In this document: in pieces, positions 52,681 to 63,188 of the stretch | Numbering within the stretch: the stretch's first letter is position 1 | How the letters are laid out: each line of letters begins with the position of its first letter | Source of the DNA: Azoarcus sp. Aa7 | GTDB taxonomy: Bacteria > Pseudomonadota > Gammaproteobacteria > Burkholderiales > Rhodocyclaceae | Assembly (NCBI RefSeq): GCF_014822185.1 | Contig: NZ_QVLR01000062.1 | Coordinates: 62,001-126,000 of the forward strand | Length of the DNA stretch: 64,000 nucleotides | Direction: 5' to 3' | Notes under the pieces: model-generated | Told to the model about the DNA's origin: nothing | Databases searched by the model: none | What the model saw: only the letters and a program-made list of their open reading frames with translations | Made by a program: the position numbers and the translations under genes

Positions 52681-52711
52681 CTTAGTCGCGGCACGGCCTC
52701 GAATCCTTACA
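52681..52711 (-). promoter_or_regulatory. Putative ECF-sigma promoter of the NPCAAK/penta-haem operon
   Basis: Minus strand: TGTAAGG, 16 nt, CGACTAAG, about 75 bases upstream of ATG 52607. Confidence 0.72.
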
Positions 52712-52784
52712 AACGAGCGCGATCCCGCCGTCGCCGGCTCACCCTTGCGGCACCGAAGGCGCGTCGCCGGTATTTCATTTGCGC

Positions 52785-53201
52785 CTAGTCGCAGCCATGC
52801 AGGGCCGCGATCAACGGACACGAGATCGTGCCGGGCTGCGTCTTGCATTCGCCGACCAGCTTCGCGAGTGCCGCCTCCATGCGCATCAGGTCGGCCAGGC
52901 GCGCGCGTACATCGGCAAGCCGCTGGCTGGCCAGATCGGCGGCCTCATTGCAATGCGTGCCGTCATCCAGCTTCAACAGCTCGCCGATCTCGTCCAGGCT
53001 GAAACCCAGGCGCTGAGCGGCCTTCACGAACCTGACCCGCGCCACGTCGGCGCCCGTGTAGCGGCGGATGCGGCCGTAGGGGCGATCCGGTCTCGGCAGA
53101 AGGCCCCTGAGCTGATAGAAGCGGATCGTCTCCACATTGACGCCCGCAGCATTGGCGACGGCGCCGATGGTCAGATTTCCGGAAGCGTTTTCGTTTTCCA
53201 T
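52785..53201 (-). CDS. merR: Mercury-responsive transcriptional regulator MerR
   Basis: A 138-residue MerR. The winged helix reads [26 protein letters not shown], followed by the dimerisation helix and the three Hg-binding Cys: C84 (HCNEA), C119 (GECK) and C128 (SCPLIAAL). It represses and, with Hg(II), activates the divergent mer promoter. Its ATG lies 5 bases from the -35 of that promoter, which allows autoregulation. It may also act on the matching operator upstream of merF. Confidence 0.95.
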   Translation of the reverse strand: MENENASGNLTIGAVANAAGVNVETIRFYQLRGLLPRPDRPYGRIRRYTGADVARVRFVKAAQRLGFSLDEIGELLKLDDGTHCNEAADLASQRLADVRARLADLMRMEAALAKLVGECKTQPGTISCPLIAALHGCD

Positions 53202-53206
53202 GGCGC

Positions 53207-53237
53207 TTGATTCCGTAGTTGACTACGGAAGTAACCT
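53207..53237 (+). promoter_or_regulatory. mer promoter/operator of merTA
   Basis: -35 TTGATT, 19 bases with the dyad CCGTAGT-TG-ACTACGG, then -10 TAACCT. The dyad and spacer match classical mer operators. Confidence 0.88.
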
Positions 53238-53272
53238 TACAACATCGACCAAGTCCCCGGAAGGAAAAGCTC

Positions 53273-53623
53273 ATGTCTGAACCCGGAAACGGCCGCAGCG
53301 CGCTGGCCACCGGCGGTCTCTCCGCAATCCTCGCCTCAGCCTGCTGCCTTGGCCCGCTTGTGCTCGTCGCACTCGGTTTCACCGGCGCATGGGTCGGCAA
53401 CCTGACCGCACTGGAACCCTACCGGCCGATCTTCCTCGGCGCCGCCCTTGTCGCGCTGCTTTTCGCCTGGCGCGGCATCTTCCGGCCCATCGCTGCATGC
53501 GGAACTGATGGCGTGTGCGTCAGACCTCGAGTGCGGACCGCCTACAAGGTCCTCTTCTGGGCCGTGGCCGCCCTGATCCTGGTTTCCCTCGCGTTTCCCT
53601 ACGCCCTGCCGCTGTTCTACTGA
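53273..53623 (+). CDS. merT: Mercuric ion transporter MerT
   Basis: A 116-residue membrane protein with three helices. ASACCLGPLVLVALGFTGAWVGNL holds the vicinal Cys pair of the first helix and AACGTDGVCVRP the second pair in the cytoplasmic loop. It imports Hg(II). No merP follows it; the periplasmic Hg carrier may be the HMA protein at 48813-49145, or be missing. ATG 53273 is preceded by GGAAGGAAAAG. Confidence 0.93.
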   Translation: MSEPGNGRSALATGGLSAILASACCLGPLVLVALGFTGAWVGNLTALEPYRPIFLGAALVALLFAWRGIFRPIAACGTDGVCVRPRVRTAYKVLFWAVAALILVSLAFPYALPLFY

Positions 53624-55042
<1,419 letters not shown>

Positions 55043-55092
55043 TGCCGAGGACCGAGCATGTATAATCGAACTGTCTTCCGGTGCCTTGCCGC

Positions 55093-55446
55093 ATGCCGAC
55101 CTTTCGACGACTGATCGCACTGCTCCTGATGGTGACGCTGCCCGCGTATGCGTGGGCGGCGCTCGGCCTGTCCGAGCTTTGCCCAATGCAGTCGTCGGCG
55201 CCCATGGCGGAGATGCTCAACACCGACCACGCCTGCTGCGACGAAGCCGAAGGCGATCACGGCCAGCCGGACAAGCGCCATCCCTGCAAACCCGGCCAGG
55301 AGTGCAAGGCCGGCAGCCTGTATCAACCGGGCTTGCCACGCCTGCCTCACGCCTTCCCGCCGTCCGATACGGTCGCTGCAACGGCCGAATCCACCGTCCT
55401 TTCCCGCGACCCCACCGGGGTCTGGCGACCGCCCCGCTCGCACTGA
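55093..55446 (+). CDS. Small Cys-rich exported protein before the efflux operon
   Basis: A 117-residue exported protein: signal peptide (LIALLLMVTLPAYAWA), then Cys-containing motifs ACCDEAEGDHG and HPCKPGQECK that may bind metal. It resembles the short periplasmic proteins (CzcI/CopI-like in style) often found before RND metal efflux genes, but no firm family is assigned. A TATAAT at 55061-55066 may be its -10. Confidence 0.65.
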   Translation: MPTFRRLIALLLMVTLPAYAWAALGLSELCPMQSSAPMAEMLNTDHACCDEAEGDHGQPDKRHPCKPGQECKAGSLYQPGLPRLPHAFPPSDTVAATAESTVLSRDPTGVWRPPRSH

Positions 55447-55555
55447 TTCCGTCCTCCTGGTCGTTGTTCCGGGCCGCGTCTTGACGCCTGCCGCCCGGAA
55501 CGGCGTTTCGTGCTCGCCGTCTCGCGGCGACACCTGACCTGTTCGGATTCAGTCC

Positions 55556-56956
55556 ATGTCAATTCCATTGGAAGGGGCGCGCGCCGGCGCGTCCTGCACA
55601 TGCGCGTCGGTGCTCCGCCCCGAAGCTCCCCGCGCCATCAGGATCACCGTCGCCGTGCTCCTGGCGGCCGGATTGTCCACACCGATCGGGGCTCAGACCC
55701 CAGCGTCGGATTCGGCCCCGCTCTCGCTGCAAGGCGCCCTCGATGCCGCGCAGAGCCGCTCCCGCGCCTTGGCGGCTCAAGACGCCGCGGCCCGTTCGGC
55801 CCGTGAGCAGGCCGTCGCGGCCGGACGCTTGCCGGACCCGATGCTGCACCTCTCCCTCGACAACCTGCCGGTCGATGGGCCGCAGCGCTTCAGCCTGACC
55901 GAGGATTTCATGACCATGCGCTCGGTCGCTTTGAGCCAGACCTTCGTCCGCGCGGACAAGCGCAGTGCCCGCGCGGCGCGCTTCGAGCGCGAGGCCGAGT
56001 CGGCACAGGCCGCGCGCGCGATGCAGCTTGCGGAATTGCGACGCGGCACCGCGCTCGCGTGGTTCGATCGCTACTACCAGCAGCAGATGGTCGCGTTACT
56101 GTCCCAGCAGCGCGACGAGGCGGCGCTGCAGATCGACGCGGCCGACGCGGCCTACCGCGCCGGCCGCGGCCCGCAGGCCGACGTGTTCATGGCGCGCTCC
56201 AGCGTGGCCCGCATCGAGGACCGGATCCGGGCGGCGCAGGCGCGCGAGGCCAATGCGGCCACCCAGCTCGCGCGCTGGGTGGGCGAGTTCGCCGCCGCGC
56301 CGCTGGGCGATCCACCGTCGCTGTCGACGCCGCCGCTTGCCGCACATCGGCTCGGGCACCAGATCGAGCGGCACCCGGACATCGCCCTGATGGCCTCGAA
56401 GGAAGCCGTGGCGCTGGCCGCGGTCGAAGTCGCCCACCAGGACAAGCGCGGCGACTGGAGCGCGTCGCTGATGTACAGCCAGCGCGGCGAGGCCTTCTCC
56501 AACATGGTCTCGATCGCGGTGAGCGTGCCGCTGCAGTGGGACCAGCGAAATCGCCAGGACCGCGAGCTCGCTGCCCGGTTGGCGCAGGCCGAGCGGGCGC
56601 GGGCCGAGCGCGAGGAGATGACGCGCGCGCATCTGGCCGAGACCGAACGCTGGCTCGCCACCTGGCGCAGCCACCTCGCGCGGCTGGCCGATTACGACGC
56701 GACGCTGATTCCGCTTGCCGCCGAGCGCACCCGTGCCGCGCTGGCCGCCTATCGCGGAGGCGGTGGCGCGCTGGCGGGCGTGCTCGAGGCGCGCCGCATG
56801 GAGATCGACACCCGCGTCGAGCGGCTGCGCATCGAAATGGAAACGGCCGGGCTGTGGGTCGAGCTCGAGTACCTCATCCCGGACGAAGGCGACGCGCAAG
56901 ATGCCGTTGCCGCGCCGCCGGTCCCGATGACGAACCTCCCGGAGCAAGCACAATGA
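55556..56956 (+). CDS. cusC: Outer-membrane factor of metal efflux system (TolC/CusC family)
   Basis: A 466-residue TolC-type outer-membrane factor. Hydrophobic leader near residues 29-46 (ITVAVLLAAGLSTPIGA), then two long helical repeats with typical AGRLPDPMLHLSLDNLP and YRAGRGPQADVFMARSSVARIEDR. First gene of the RND operon with 4-base overlap to the adaptor. The first 28 residues look untypical; a later start cannot be excluded but no better ATG is seen. Confidence 0.82.
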   Translation: MSIPLEGARAGASCTCASVLRPEAPRAIRITVAVLLAAGLSTPIGAQTPASDSAPLSLQGALDAAQSRSRALAAQDAAARSAREQAVAAGRLPDPMLHLSLDNLPVDGPQRFSLTEDFMTMRSVALSQTFVRADKRSARAARFEREAESAQAARAMQLAELRRGTALAWFDRYYQQQMVALLSQQRDEAALQIDAADAAYRAGRGPQADVFMARSSVARIEDRIRAAQAREANAATQLARWVGEFAAAPLGDPPSLSTPPLAAHRLGHQIERHPDIALMASKEAVALAAVEVAHQDKRGDWSASLMYSQRGEAFSNMVSIAVSVPLQWDQRNRQDRELAARLAQAERARAEREEMTRAHLAETERWLATWRSHLARLADYDATLIPLAAERTRAALAAYRGGGGALAGVLEARRMEIDTRVERLRIEMETAGLWVELEYLIPDEGDAQDAVAAPPVPMTNLPEQAQ

Positions 56957-58584
56957 ACTTCAAGAATATCGTGATCGGCCTCGCGGCCGCCGCGGTGCTC
57001 GGTGGCGCGGGCTTTGGCCTCTACCGCATGGGCATGGCGCGGGGGATGGGCATGGCCGCGGGCGCCCCGGCCGCGGGCGCGGCCCCGGGGGGCCCAGCGT
57101 CAGCCGCCACAGACCCGTCGACCTGGGGCATCCCCGAGGGTGAGGCCGCGACCCGCCGCCACATCGAGGCCGGCCTCAAGGCCGGCATGGTCGACCCGCT
57201 CACCGGGCGCAAGATCCTCCACTACCACGACCCGATGGTCCCGGGTAAAAAGTTCGAAGCGCCGGGCAAGTCGCCCTTCATGGACATGATGCTGGTGCCG
57301 GCCTATGCCGGCGCGGAAGGGGCGGACGCCGGCACCGTCACCGTCAGTCCGCGCATCCGGCAGAACATCGGCCTGCGCACCGCGACGGTCGTCGAGGGCG
57401 CGCTCGCGCCGGCGGTGTCGGCGGTGGGCGCAATCGCGTGGAACGAGCGCGCCCAGGCCATCGTCCAGGCCCGCGCCATGGGTTACGTCGAGAAGCTCCA
57501 CGTGCGCGCGACGCTCGACCGCGTGACCAAAGGGCAGCCGCTGGTCGACATCTACGTTCCGGACTGGGTGGCCGCGCAGGAGGAATTCCTGTCGGTGCGT
57601 CGCATGCGGGGCGTCGACATGGACGTACTGGTGGACGCCGCGCGCGCCCGCATGCGCCAGGCGGGTATGAATGATGCGCAGATCCGCCTGGTCGAATCGA
57701 GCGGCCGCGTACAAGCCAGGTTAACGATACAAGCACCGATCAGCGGAATCATTACCGAACTGGTCGCACGCGAAGGGATGACCATGATGCCGGGCATGAC
57801 GGCGGCGCGCATCAACGGCCTGGATACGGTCTGGGCTAATGCCGAAGTGCCCGAGAGCCAGGCCGCGCTGCTACGACCGGGTGACCGGGTCGTCGCGACG
57901 AGCCCGGCGCTGCCGAACTTGAGCTTCGAGGGGCGCGTGCAGGCCTTGTTGCCGGAGGTAAATCCGCAGACGCGAACGCTCAAGGCGCGAATGGAGCTCG
58001 CCAATCCGGGGGCACGCCTGGCGCCCGGCATGTTCGTGCGGATGAGCTTCGCGGACGAGCGGGAACGCAAGACCCTGCTCGTGCCGACCGAGGCCATCAT
58101 CGCGACCGGCAAGCGCACGCTGGTGATGCTTGCCGAGGAGGGCGGCCGCTTCCGGCCGGCCGAAGTCGTCACCGGGATCGAGACGGGCGGGCAGACCGAG
58201 ATCCGGCAGGGCTTGCAGGCCGGGCAGCGCGTGGTGCTGTCGGGTCAGTTCCTGATCGACTCGGAAGCGAGCCTCGCGGGCATCGAGGCGCGTCTCGGCC
58301 AGGCGGCGCCCGCGGCCGCCGACACTCATCGCACCCGCGCGGTGATCGAGGCGATCGCCGGTGAGGTGCTGACCTTGAGTCATCCGGAGATTCCGGATCT
58401 GAAGTGGCCGGCCATGACGGTGGACTTCACGCTGGCGCCGGTGCTCGGGTCCCCGAAGCTCACGGTCGGCGAGGCGGTCGAGATCGAATTCCGCACACAG
58501 GAAGGCGAAGCGCCGCAGATCGTGGGTATTCGGCATGCCACGCCGGACTTGGCGCAAGGGGTGAGTGCGGGAGGCGCGAAATGA
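56953..58584 (+). CDS. cusB: Metal-efflux periplasmic adaptor with HMBD and CusF-like tail
   Basis: A 543-residue membrane-fusion protein. N-terminal anchor, a Met/Ala-rich segment, then a heavy-metal-binding domain ([26 protein letters not shown]), barrel-sandwich domains ([49 protein letters not shown]), and a C-terminal CusF-like domain (residues about 450-520, [18 protein letters not shown]). The combined HMBD and CusF domains on one adaptor suggest Cu/Ag as substrate. 4-base overlaps on both sides. Confidence 0.9.
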   Translation: MNFKNIVIGLAAAAVLGGAGFGLYRMGMARGMGMAAGAPAAGAAPGGPASAATDPSTWGIPEGEAATRRHIEAGLKAGMVDPLTGRKILHYHDPMVPGKKFEAPGKSPFMDMMLVPAYAGAEGADAGTVTVSPRIRQNIGLRTATVVEGALAPAVSAVGAIAWNERAQAIVQARAMGYVEKLHVRATLDRVTKGQPLVDIYVPDWVAAQEEFLSVRRMRGVDMDVLVDAARARMRQAGMNDAQIRLVESSGRVQARLTIQAPISGIITELVAREGMTMMPGMTAARINGLDTVWANAEVPESQAALLRPGDRVVATSPALPNLSFEGRVQALLPEVNPQTRTLKARMELANPGARLAPGMFVRMSFADERERKTLLVPTEAIIATGKRTLVMLAEEGGRFRPAEVVTGIETGGQTEIRQGLQAGQRVVLSGQFLIDSEASLAGIEARLGQAAPAAADTHRTRAVIEAIAGEVLTLSHPEIPDLKWPAMTVDFTLAPVLGSPKLTVGEAVEIEFRTQEGEAPQIVGIRHATPDLAQGVSAGGAK

Positions 58585-61500
58585 TCGCGAATCTCATCCG
58601 TTGGTCGATCGCGAACCGCTTCCTGGTGCTGCTCGCGACCGTGGTGGTCACAGCGTGGGGTGTGGTTTCGCTGGTCCGCACGCCGCTCGACGCCTTGCCC
58701 GACCTCTCCGACGTGCAGGTCATCATCCGTACCACGTTCCCGGGCCAGGCGCCGCAACTGGTCGAGAACCAGGTCACCTATCCGCTCACCACGATCATGC
58801 TGTCGGTGCCCGGCGCGAAGGTCGTGCGCGGCTTTTCGTTCTTCGGCGACAGCTACGTGTATGTACTGTTCGAGGACGGCACCGACCTGTACTGGGCGCG
58901 CACGCGGGTGCTGGAGTACCTCAACCAGGTGCAGTCGCGCCTGCCGCCCGGTGCGACCTCCTCGATCGGGCCGGATGCGACCGGCGTGGGCTGGATCTAC
59001 CAGTACGCCCTGGTCGATAAGTCGGGCACGCAGGACCTCTCGCAGCTGCGCACCTTGCAGGACTGGTTCCTCAAATTCGAGTTGAAGACCGTGCCCGACG
59101 TGGCCGAAGTGGCGACGATCGGCGGCATGGTGCGCCAGTATCAGGTGGTGCTCGATCCGGACAAGCTTGCGGCCTACCGCATCCCGCACGAGCGGGTGGT
59201 GGAGGCGATCGGCCGGGGCAACCAGGAGGCGGGCGGCTCGGTGCTGGAGTTGGGCGAAGCCGAGTACATGGTGCGCGCCTCGGGATACCTGCAGACGCTC
59301 GACGACTTCCGCGCGATCCCGTTGATGACCACCGACGCCGGTGTGTCGGTCCTTCTCGGCGATGTGGCGCGCGTGCAGATCGGCCCCGAGATGCGGCGCG
59401 GCATCGGCGAACTCGACGGCGAGGGTGAGGCGGTCGGCGGCGTGATCGTGATGCGCTCGGGCAAGAACGCGCTCACCACGATCCGCGCGGTGAAGGACAA
59501 GATGGCCGTCCTGCAGAAGAGTCTGCCCGAGGGGGTGGAGATCATCCCCGTGTACGACCGCTCGGGCCTGATCGAGCGCGCGATCGACAATCTCACCCAC
59601 AAGCTCGTCGAGGAGTTCATCGTCGTCGCCGTGGTGTGCGCGGTATTCCTGTTTCACCTGCGCTCGGCCTTCGTCGCCATCGTCTCGCTGCCGTTGGGCA
59701 TCCTGATGGCCTTCATCGTCATGCAGCGGCTTGGCGTCAACGCCAACATCATGTCGCTGGGCGGCATCGCCATCGCCGTCGGCGCGATGGTGGATGCGGC
59801 CGTGGTGATGATCGAAAACGCTCACAAGCATCTCGAAGCCTGGGCGCACGCGCATCCCGGCGAGAAACTCCACGGCGACGCCCGCTGGCAGGTGATCAAT
59901 GAGGCCGCAGTGGAAGTCGGCCCGGCGCTGTTCTTCTCGCTCCTGATCATCACCTTGTCCTTCATCCCGGTGTTCACGCTGGAGGCGCAGGAGGGGCGCA
60001 TGTTCTCGCCGCTCGCCTTCACCAAGACCTACGCGATGGCGGCCGCAGCGGGGCTCGCGGTGACGCTGATCCCGGTGCTGATGGGCTACCTCATCCGAGG
60101 GCGGATTCCCGACGAGCAGGCCAACCCGCTCAATCGCTGGCTGATCGCGGCCTACCGCCCCCTGCTCGACGGGGTGCTACGCTTCCCGAAGGCGACGCTG
60201 GGGCTCGCCGTGGTGCTGCTGTTAGCTAGCCTGTGGCCGCTGCAGCACATCGGCAGCGAGTTCATGCCGCAGCTCGACGAAGGCGATCTGCTCTATATGC
60301 CCACCGCGCTGCCGGGCCTGTCCGCCGGCAAGGCGGCCGAGCTGCTGCAGCAGACCGATCGCCTGATCAGGACTGTCCCCGAGGTCAAGAGCGTCTACGG
60401 CAAGGCCGGGCGCGCGGAGACGGCCACCGACCCGGCGCCGCTGGAGATGTTCGAGACCACCATCCAGTTCAAGCCGCGCGACGAGTGGCGGCCGGGCATG
60501 ACCCCGAACAGGCTGGTCGACGAGCTCGACAAGATCGTGCGCGTGCCGGGCCTGACCAACATCTGGGTGCCGCCCATCCGCAACCGCCTCGACATGCTCG
60601 CCACCGGCATCAAGAGCCCGGTGGGGGCCAAGGTACTCGGGGCCGATCTGGCCGTCATCGACCGGCTCACCGGCGAGATCCAGCGCGCCCTTAAGAGTGT
60701 TCCCGGGGTGACCAGCGCCTTCGCCGAGCGCCTGACCGGCGGGCGTTACGTGGACGTCGACATTCGACGCGAGGCGGCCGCGCGCTATGGCCTCAACATC
60801 GCCGACGTGCAAGCGGTGGTCAGTTCGGCGGTGGGCGGCATGAACATCGGGGAGACGGTCGAGGGGCTGCAGCACTTTCCGATCAACGTCCGCTATCCGC
60901 GCGAGATCCGCGATTCGCTCGCGCGCCTGCGCGCGCTGCCGGTCGTCACCGCGCGCGGGCAACAACTCGTGCTCGCCGACGTGGCCGACATCCGCATCGC
61001 GGACGGTCCGCCGATGTTGAGGAGCGAGAACGCGCGGCTCGCCGGCTACGTGTATGTCGACATCGGCGGCCGCGACCTGGGTTCGGCGGTGCGCGACATG
61101 CAGCGCGTGGTGAGCGAGCAGATCGAGCTCCCGCCGGGCTACTCGGTGTCGTGGTCCGGGCAGTTCGAGTTCCTCGAGCGCGCCACTGCCAAGCTCAAGC
61201 TGGTGGTGCCCTTCACGCTGCTGATCATCTTCGTGCTGCTCTACCTCGCCTTCAAGCACTTCGGCGAAGCGCTGCTGATCATGACGACGCTGCCCTTCGC
61301 ACTGGTGGGCGGCGTGTGGCTGCTCTACCTCCTCGACTACAACCTGTCGGTGGCCGGCGTGGTGGGCTTCATCGCGCTCGCCGGCGTGGCCGCCGAGTTC
61401 GGCGTGATCATGTTGCTGTACCTGAAGCAGGCGTGGTTCGAGCGCCTGGACGAGGGGAAAGCTACCGAGGCCGACCTGCTCGACGCGATCCGGGAAGGTG

Positions 61501-61724
61501 CGGTGTTGCGCGTGCGGCCCAAGGCCATGACCGTGGCGGTGATCCTCGCCGGCCTGTTCCCGATCATGTGGGGTGCCGGCACCGGCAGCGAGGTGATGCA
61601 GCGCATCGCCGCGCCGATGGTCGGTGGCATGGTCACCGCGCCACTGCTGTCGATGTTTGTCATTCCCGCGGCCTATCTGTTGATGCGCCGCCACGCACGC
61701 CTTAATGGCGACTACCGGCGATGA
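58581..61724 (+). CDS. cusA: Heavy-metal RND efflux pump (CusA/CzcA family)
   Basis: A 1047-residue inner-membrane RND transporter, proton-driven metal exporter. Start [23 protein letters not shown]; the HME-RND feature [13 protein letters not shown] is close to the N-terminus; two six-helix blocks at about 340-540 and 870-1035; large periplasmic loops with [23 protein letters not shown], typical of CusA. Met-rich passage consistent with copper/silver is hinted but not decisive. It completes the CBA set. Confidence 0.93.
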   Translation: MIANLIRWSIANRFLVLLATVVVTAWGVVSLVRTPLDALPDLSDVQVIIRTTFPGQAPQLVENQVTYPLTTIMLSVPGAKVVRGFSFFGDSYVYVLFEDGTDLYWARTRVLEYLNQVQSRLPPGATSSIGPDATGVGWIYQYALVDKSGTQDLSQLRTLQDWFLKFELKTVPDVAEVATIGGMVRQYQVVLDPDKLAAYRIPHERVVEAIGRGNQEAGGSVLELGEAEYMVRASGYLQTLDDFRAIPLMTTDAGVSVLLGDVARVQIGPEMRRGIGELDGEGEAVGGVIVMRSGKNALTTIRAVKDKMAVLQKSLPEGVEIIPVYDRSGLIERAIDNLTHKLVEEFIVVAVVCAVFLFHLRSAFVAIVSLPLGILMAFIVMQRLGVNANIMSLGGIAIAVGAMVDAAVVMIENAHKHLEAWAHAHPGEKLHGDARWQVINEAAVEVGPALFFSLLIITLSFIPVFTLEAQEGRMFSPLAFTKTYAMAAAAGLAVTLIPVLMGYLIRGRIPDEQANPLNRWLIAAYRPLLDGVLRFPKATLGLAVVLLLASLWPLQHIGSEFMPQLDEGDLLYMPTALPGLSAGKAAELLQQTDRLIRTVPEVKSVYGKAGRAETATDPAPLEMFETTIQFKPRDEWRPGMTPNRLVDELDKIVRVPGLTNIWVPPIRNRLDMLATGIKSPVGAKVLGADLAVIDRLTGEIQRALKSVPGVTSAFAERLTGGRYVDVDIRREAAARYGLNIADVQAVVSSAVGGMNIGETVEGLQHFPINVRYPREIRDSLARLRALPVVTARGQQLVLADVADIRIADGPPMLRSENARLAGYVYVDIGGRDLGSAVRDMQRVVSEQIELPPGYSVSWSGQFEFLERATAKLKLVVPFTLLIIFVLLYLAFKHFGEALLIMTTLPFALVGGVWLLYLLDYNLSVAGVVGFIALAGVAAEFGVIMLLYLKQAWFERLDEGKATEADLLDAIREGAVLRVRPKAMTVAVILAGLFPIMWGAGTGSEVMQRIAAPMVGGMVTAPLLSMFVIPAAYLLMRRHARLNGDYRR

Positions 61725-61813
61725 CGCTCGGTATTTTCGTTCCAGGGTGGACGGCGCTGCCTTCGGGCGGCCGCGCGTCCCCCATTTTCCCAACCTCCTT
61801 GAAGGAGAAATCG

Positions 61814-62170
61814 ATGAAGCACAAGACCAGACTCGCCATTGCCGTCGCCCTCGTCACGGCCAGCGCCGCCGCAACGGCGCAGATGGGCGACATGAAGGGC
61901 ATGGACATGCCGATGAAGGACATGCCGATGAAACAACTTCCGGCGGCCGATCAGGTCCACAAGGCGACCGGTACCGTCAATAAGATCGACCACGCCAAAG
62001 GCGTCGTCACCTTCGCGCACGGCCCGGTCGCGAGCATGGGCTGGCCGGCGATGACGATGGGCTTTCGCGTGAAGGACGCGAAGCTGCTCGACGGCTTGGC
62101 CGTGGGGCGGCAGGTGGAGTTCGATTTCGTCAAAGAAGGCTCGGCGTACGTCGTGACGGCGGTTCGCTGA
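61814..62170 (+). CDS. cusF: CusF-like periplasmic copper/silver-binding protein
   Basis: A 118-residue exported protein: signal peptide (IAVALVTASAAATA), a Met-rich segment (MGDMKGMDMPMKDMPMK), and the CusF barrel with GWPAMTMGFRVKD, containing the Trp and Met ligands for Cu(I)/Ag(I). It delivers the metal to CusB. Strong GAAGGAGAA ribosome site at ATG 61814. The Met-rich tract is longer than usual. Confidence 0.9.
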   Translation: MKHKTRLAIAVALVTASAAATAQMGDMKGMDMPMKDMPMKQLPAADQVHKATGTVNKIDHAKGVVTFAHGPVASMGWPAMTMGFRVKDAKLLDGLAVGRQVEFDFVKEGSAYVVTAVR

Positions 62171-62270
62171 ACGACCGGGCAGCCGGGTTCGGCACTCCGT
62201 CCCCGCGGCCTGCGGCGCCGCAGGGAGTGGACGCCTGTGCCCGGCAACGCGTCGACACGAGGAGGCTGCA

Positions 62271-62381
62271 ATGAGTGTTTCCGGGAATTCAGTCCTCGCT
62301 TCACGATCGACTCGTCGGCGCGGGGGGCTGGCGAGATCTTCCCGCTCGTTCCGTAAGGCTCTGAGCGAGTGCGCAAAATGA
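62271..62381 (+). CDS. Arg/Ser-rich 36-residue ORF coupled to a membrane protein
   Basis: ATG 62271 is preceded by an excellent AGGAGG site at the right distance. The frame (MSVSGNSVLASRSTRRRG...) ends with TGA 62379-62381, overlapping the ATG of the next gene (ATGA). It may be a leader peptide or a small basic protein. No family. Confidence 0.4.
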   Translation: MSVSGNSVLASRSTRRRGGLARSSRSFRKALSECAK

Positions 62382-62899
62382 AACCGAGCGAAGTGCGCTC
62401 TTTCTGGCGCGGACCGACTTTTCGGGTGCTCCGCGCCTGGGTTTTGATGTCGCTCGCGCTGCACCTCGCTTGGGAAATTGCCCAGCTTCCCTTCTACACC
62501 CTATGGCGTGAGGGTACGCCGACGTTCATGGCGTGGGCGGTCGTGCATTGCACCGTCGGGGACGGTCTGATCGCTGTGGGTACCTACCTCGCCGCGGCGG
62601 CGTCGGCCCGATCGGTCTACTGGCCCTGGACTGCGCCAAGACGAGGATTGGCGGTCCTGTGGGCAAGCGGACTCGCATGGACCGTATTCAGTGAATGGCG
62701 GCATGTGTTCAAGCTCGGATCATGGGCCTACGCCGATACGATGCCCACCATCGCCGGCATCGGCCTCGCACCGCTGGCGCAATGGGTGGTCGTGCCGGGG
62801 CTCGCGCTGTGGTGCTTGCGGGAATGCAGTTCCAGCCCGTTGGCGCGCGACGGATCCACGCGGGGAATTCGTGACGAAGGCCACGTCACTGACAAGTAG
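62378..62899 (+). CDS. Hypothetical inner-membrane protein
   Basis: A 173-residue protein with four hydrophobic segments: VLRAWVLMSLALHLAWEIAQLP, AVVHCTVGDGLIAVGTYLAAAASA, GLAVLWASGLAWTVFSEW and GIGLAPLAQWVVVPGLALWCL. HLAWE...LPFYTL and SEWRH with conserved-looking polar residues inside helices recall small membrane proteins seen beside copper genes, but no family is assigned. It lacks its own ribosome site, supporting coupling to the preceding tiny ORF. Confidence 0.7.
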   Translation: MKPSEVRSFWRGPTFRVLRAWVLMSLALHLAWEIAQLPFYTLWREGTPTFMAWAVVHCTVGDGLIAVGTYLAAAASARSVYWPWTAPRRGLAVLWASGLAWTVFSEWRHVFKLGSWAYADTMPTIAGIGLAPLAQWVVVPGLALWCLRECSSSPLARDGSTRGIRDEGHVTDK

Positions 62900-63188
62900 G
62901 GCGCGATGAGGTAGAGGTTGCTGCGACGCAGCATCCTGCGTAAAATCGCGCCCTTCCGCCAACGACCCGATCGGACCCTCCACCCGTGTAAGCCTCAATC
63001 TCCTGCGAGTCAGCCCGCCTCACCTCCCGCCACTCGCGGAGGCTTCACGCCCGATCGTCCTGGTCTTTCCGCACGTCCGCCTTCGTGGAACGTGTCCACG
63101 CTTTTCCGGCAAGTCCTGTCCACGTTCGGGCCTCAAAACCCCAACGGCCGCGCCGCTGCGCGGCATCCAGACGGAACGCACAACGACA

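Noticed and set aside
53232..53262. An eighth copy of the ECF motif on the minus strand near the mer promoter
   Set aside because: TGTAAGG is present, but 16 nt later the sequence is CTACGG instead of CGAC, and the bases belong to the MerR operator and -10.
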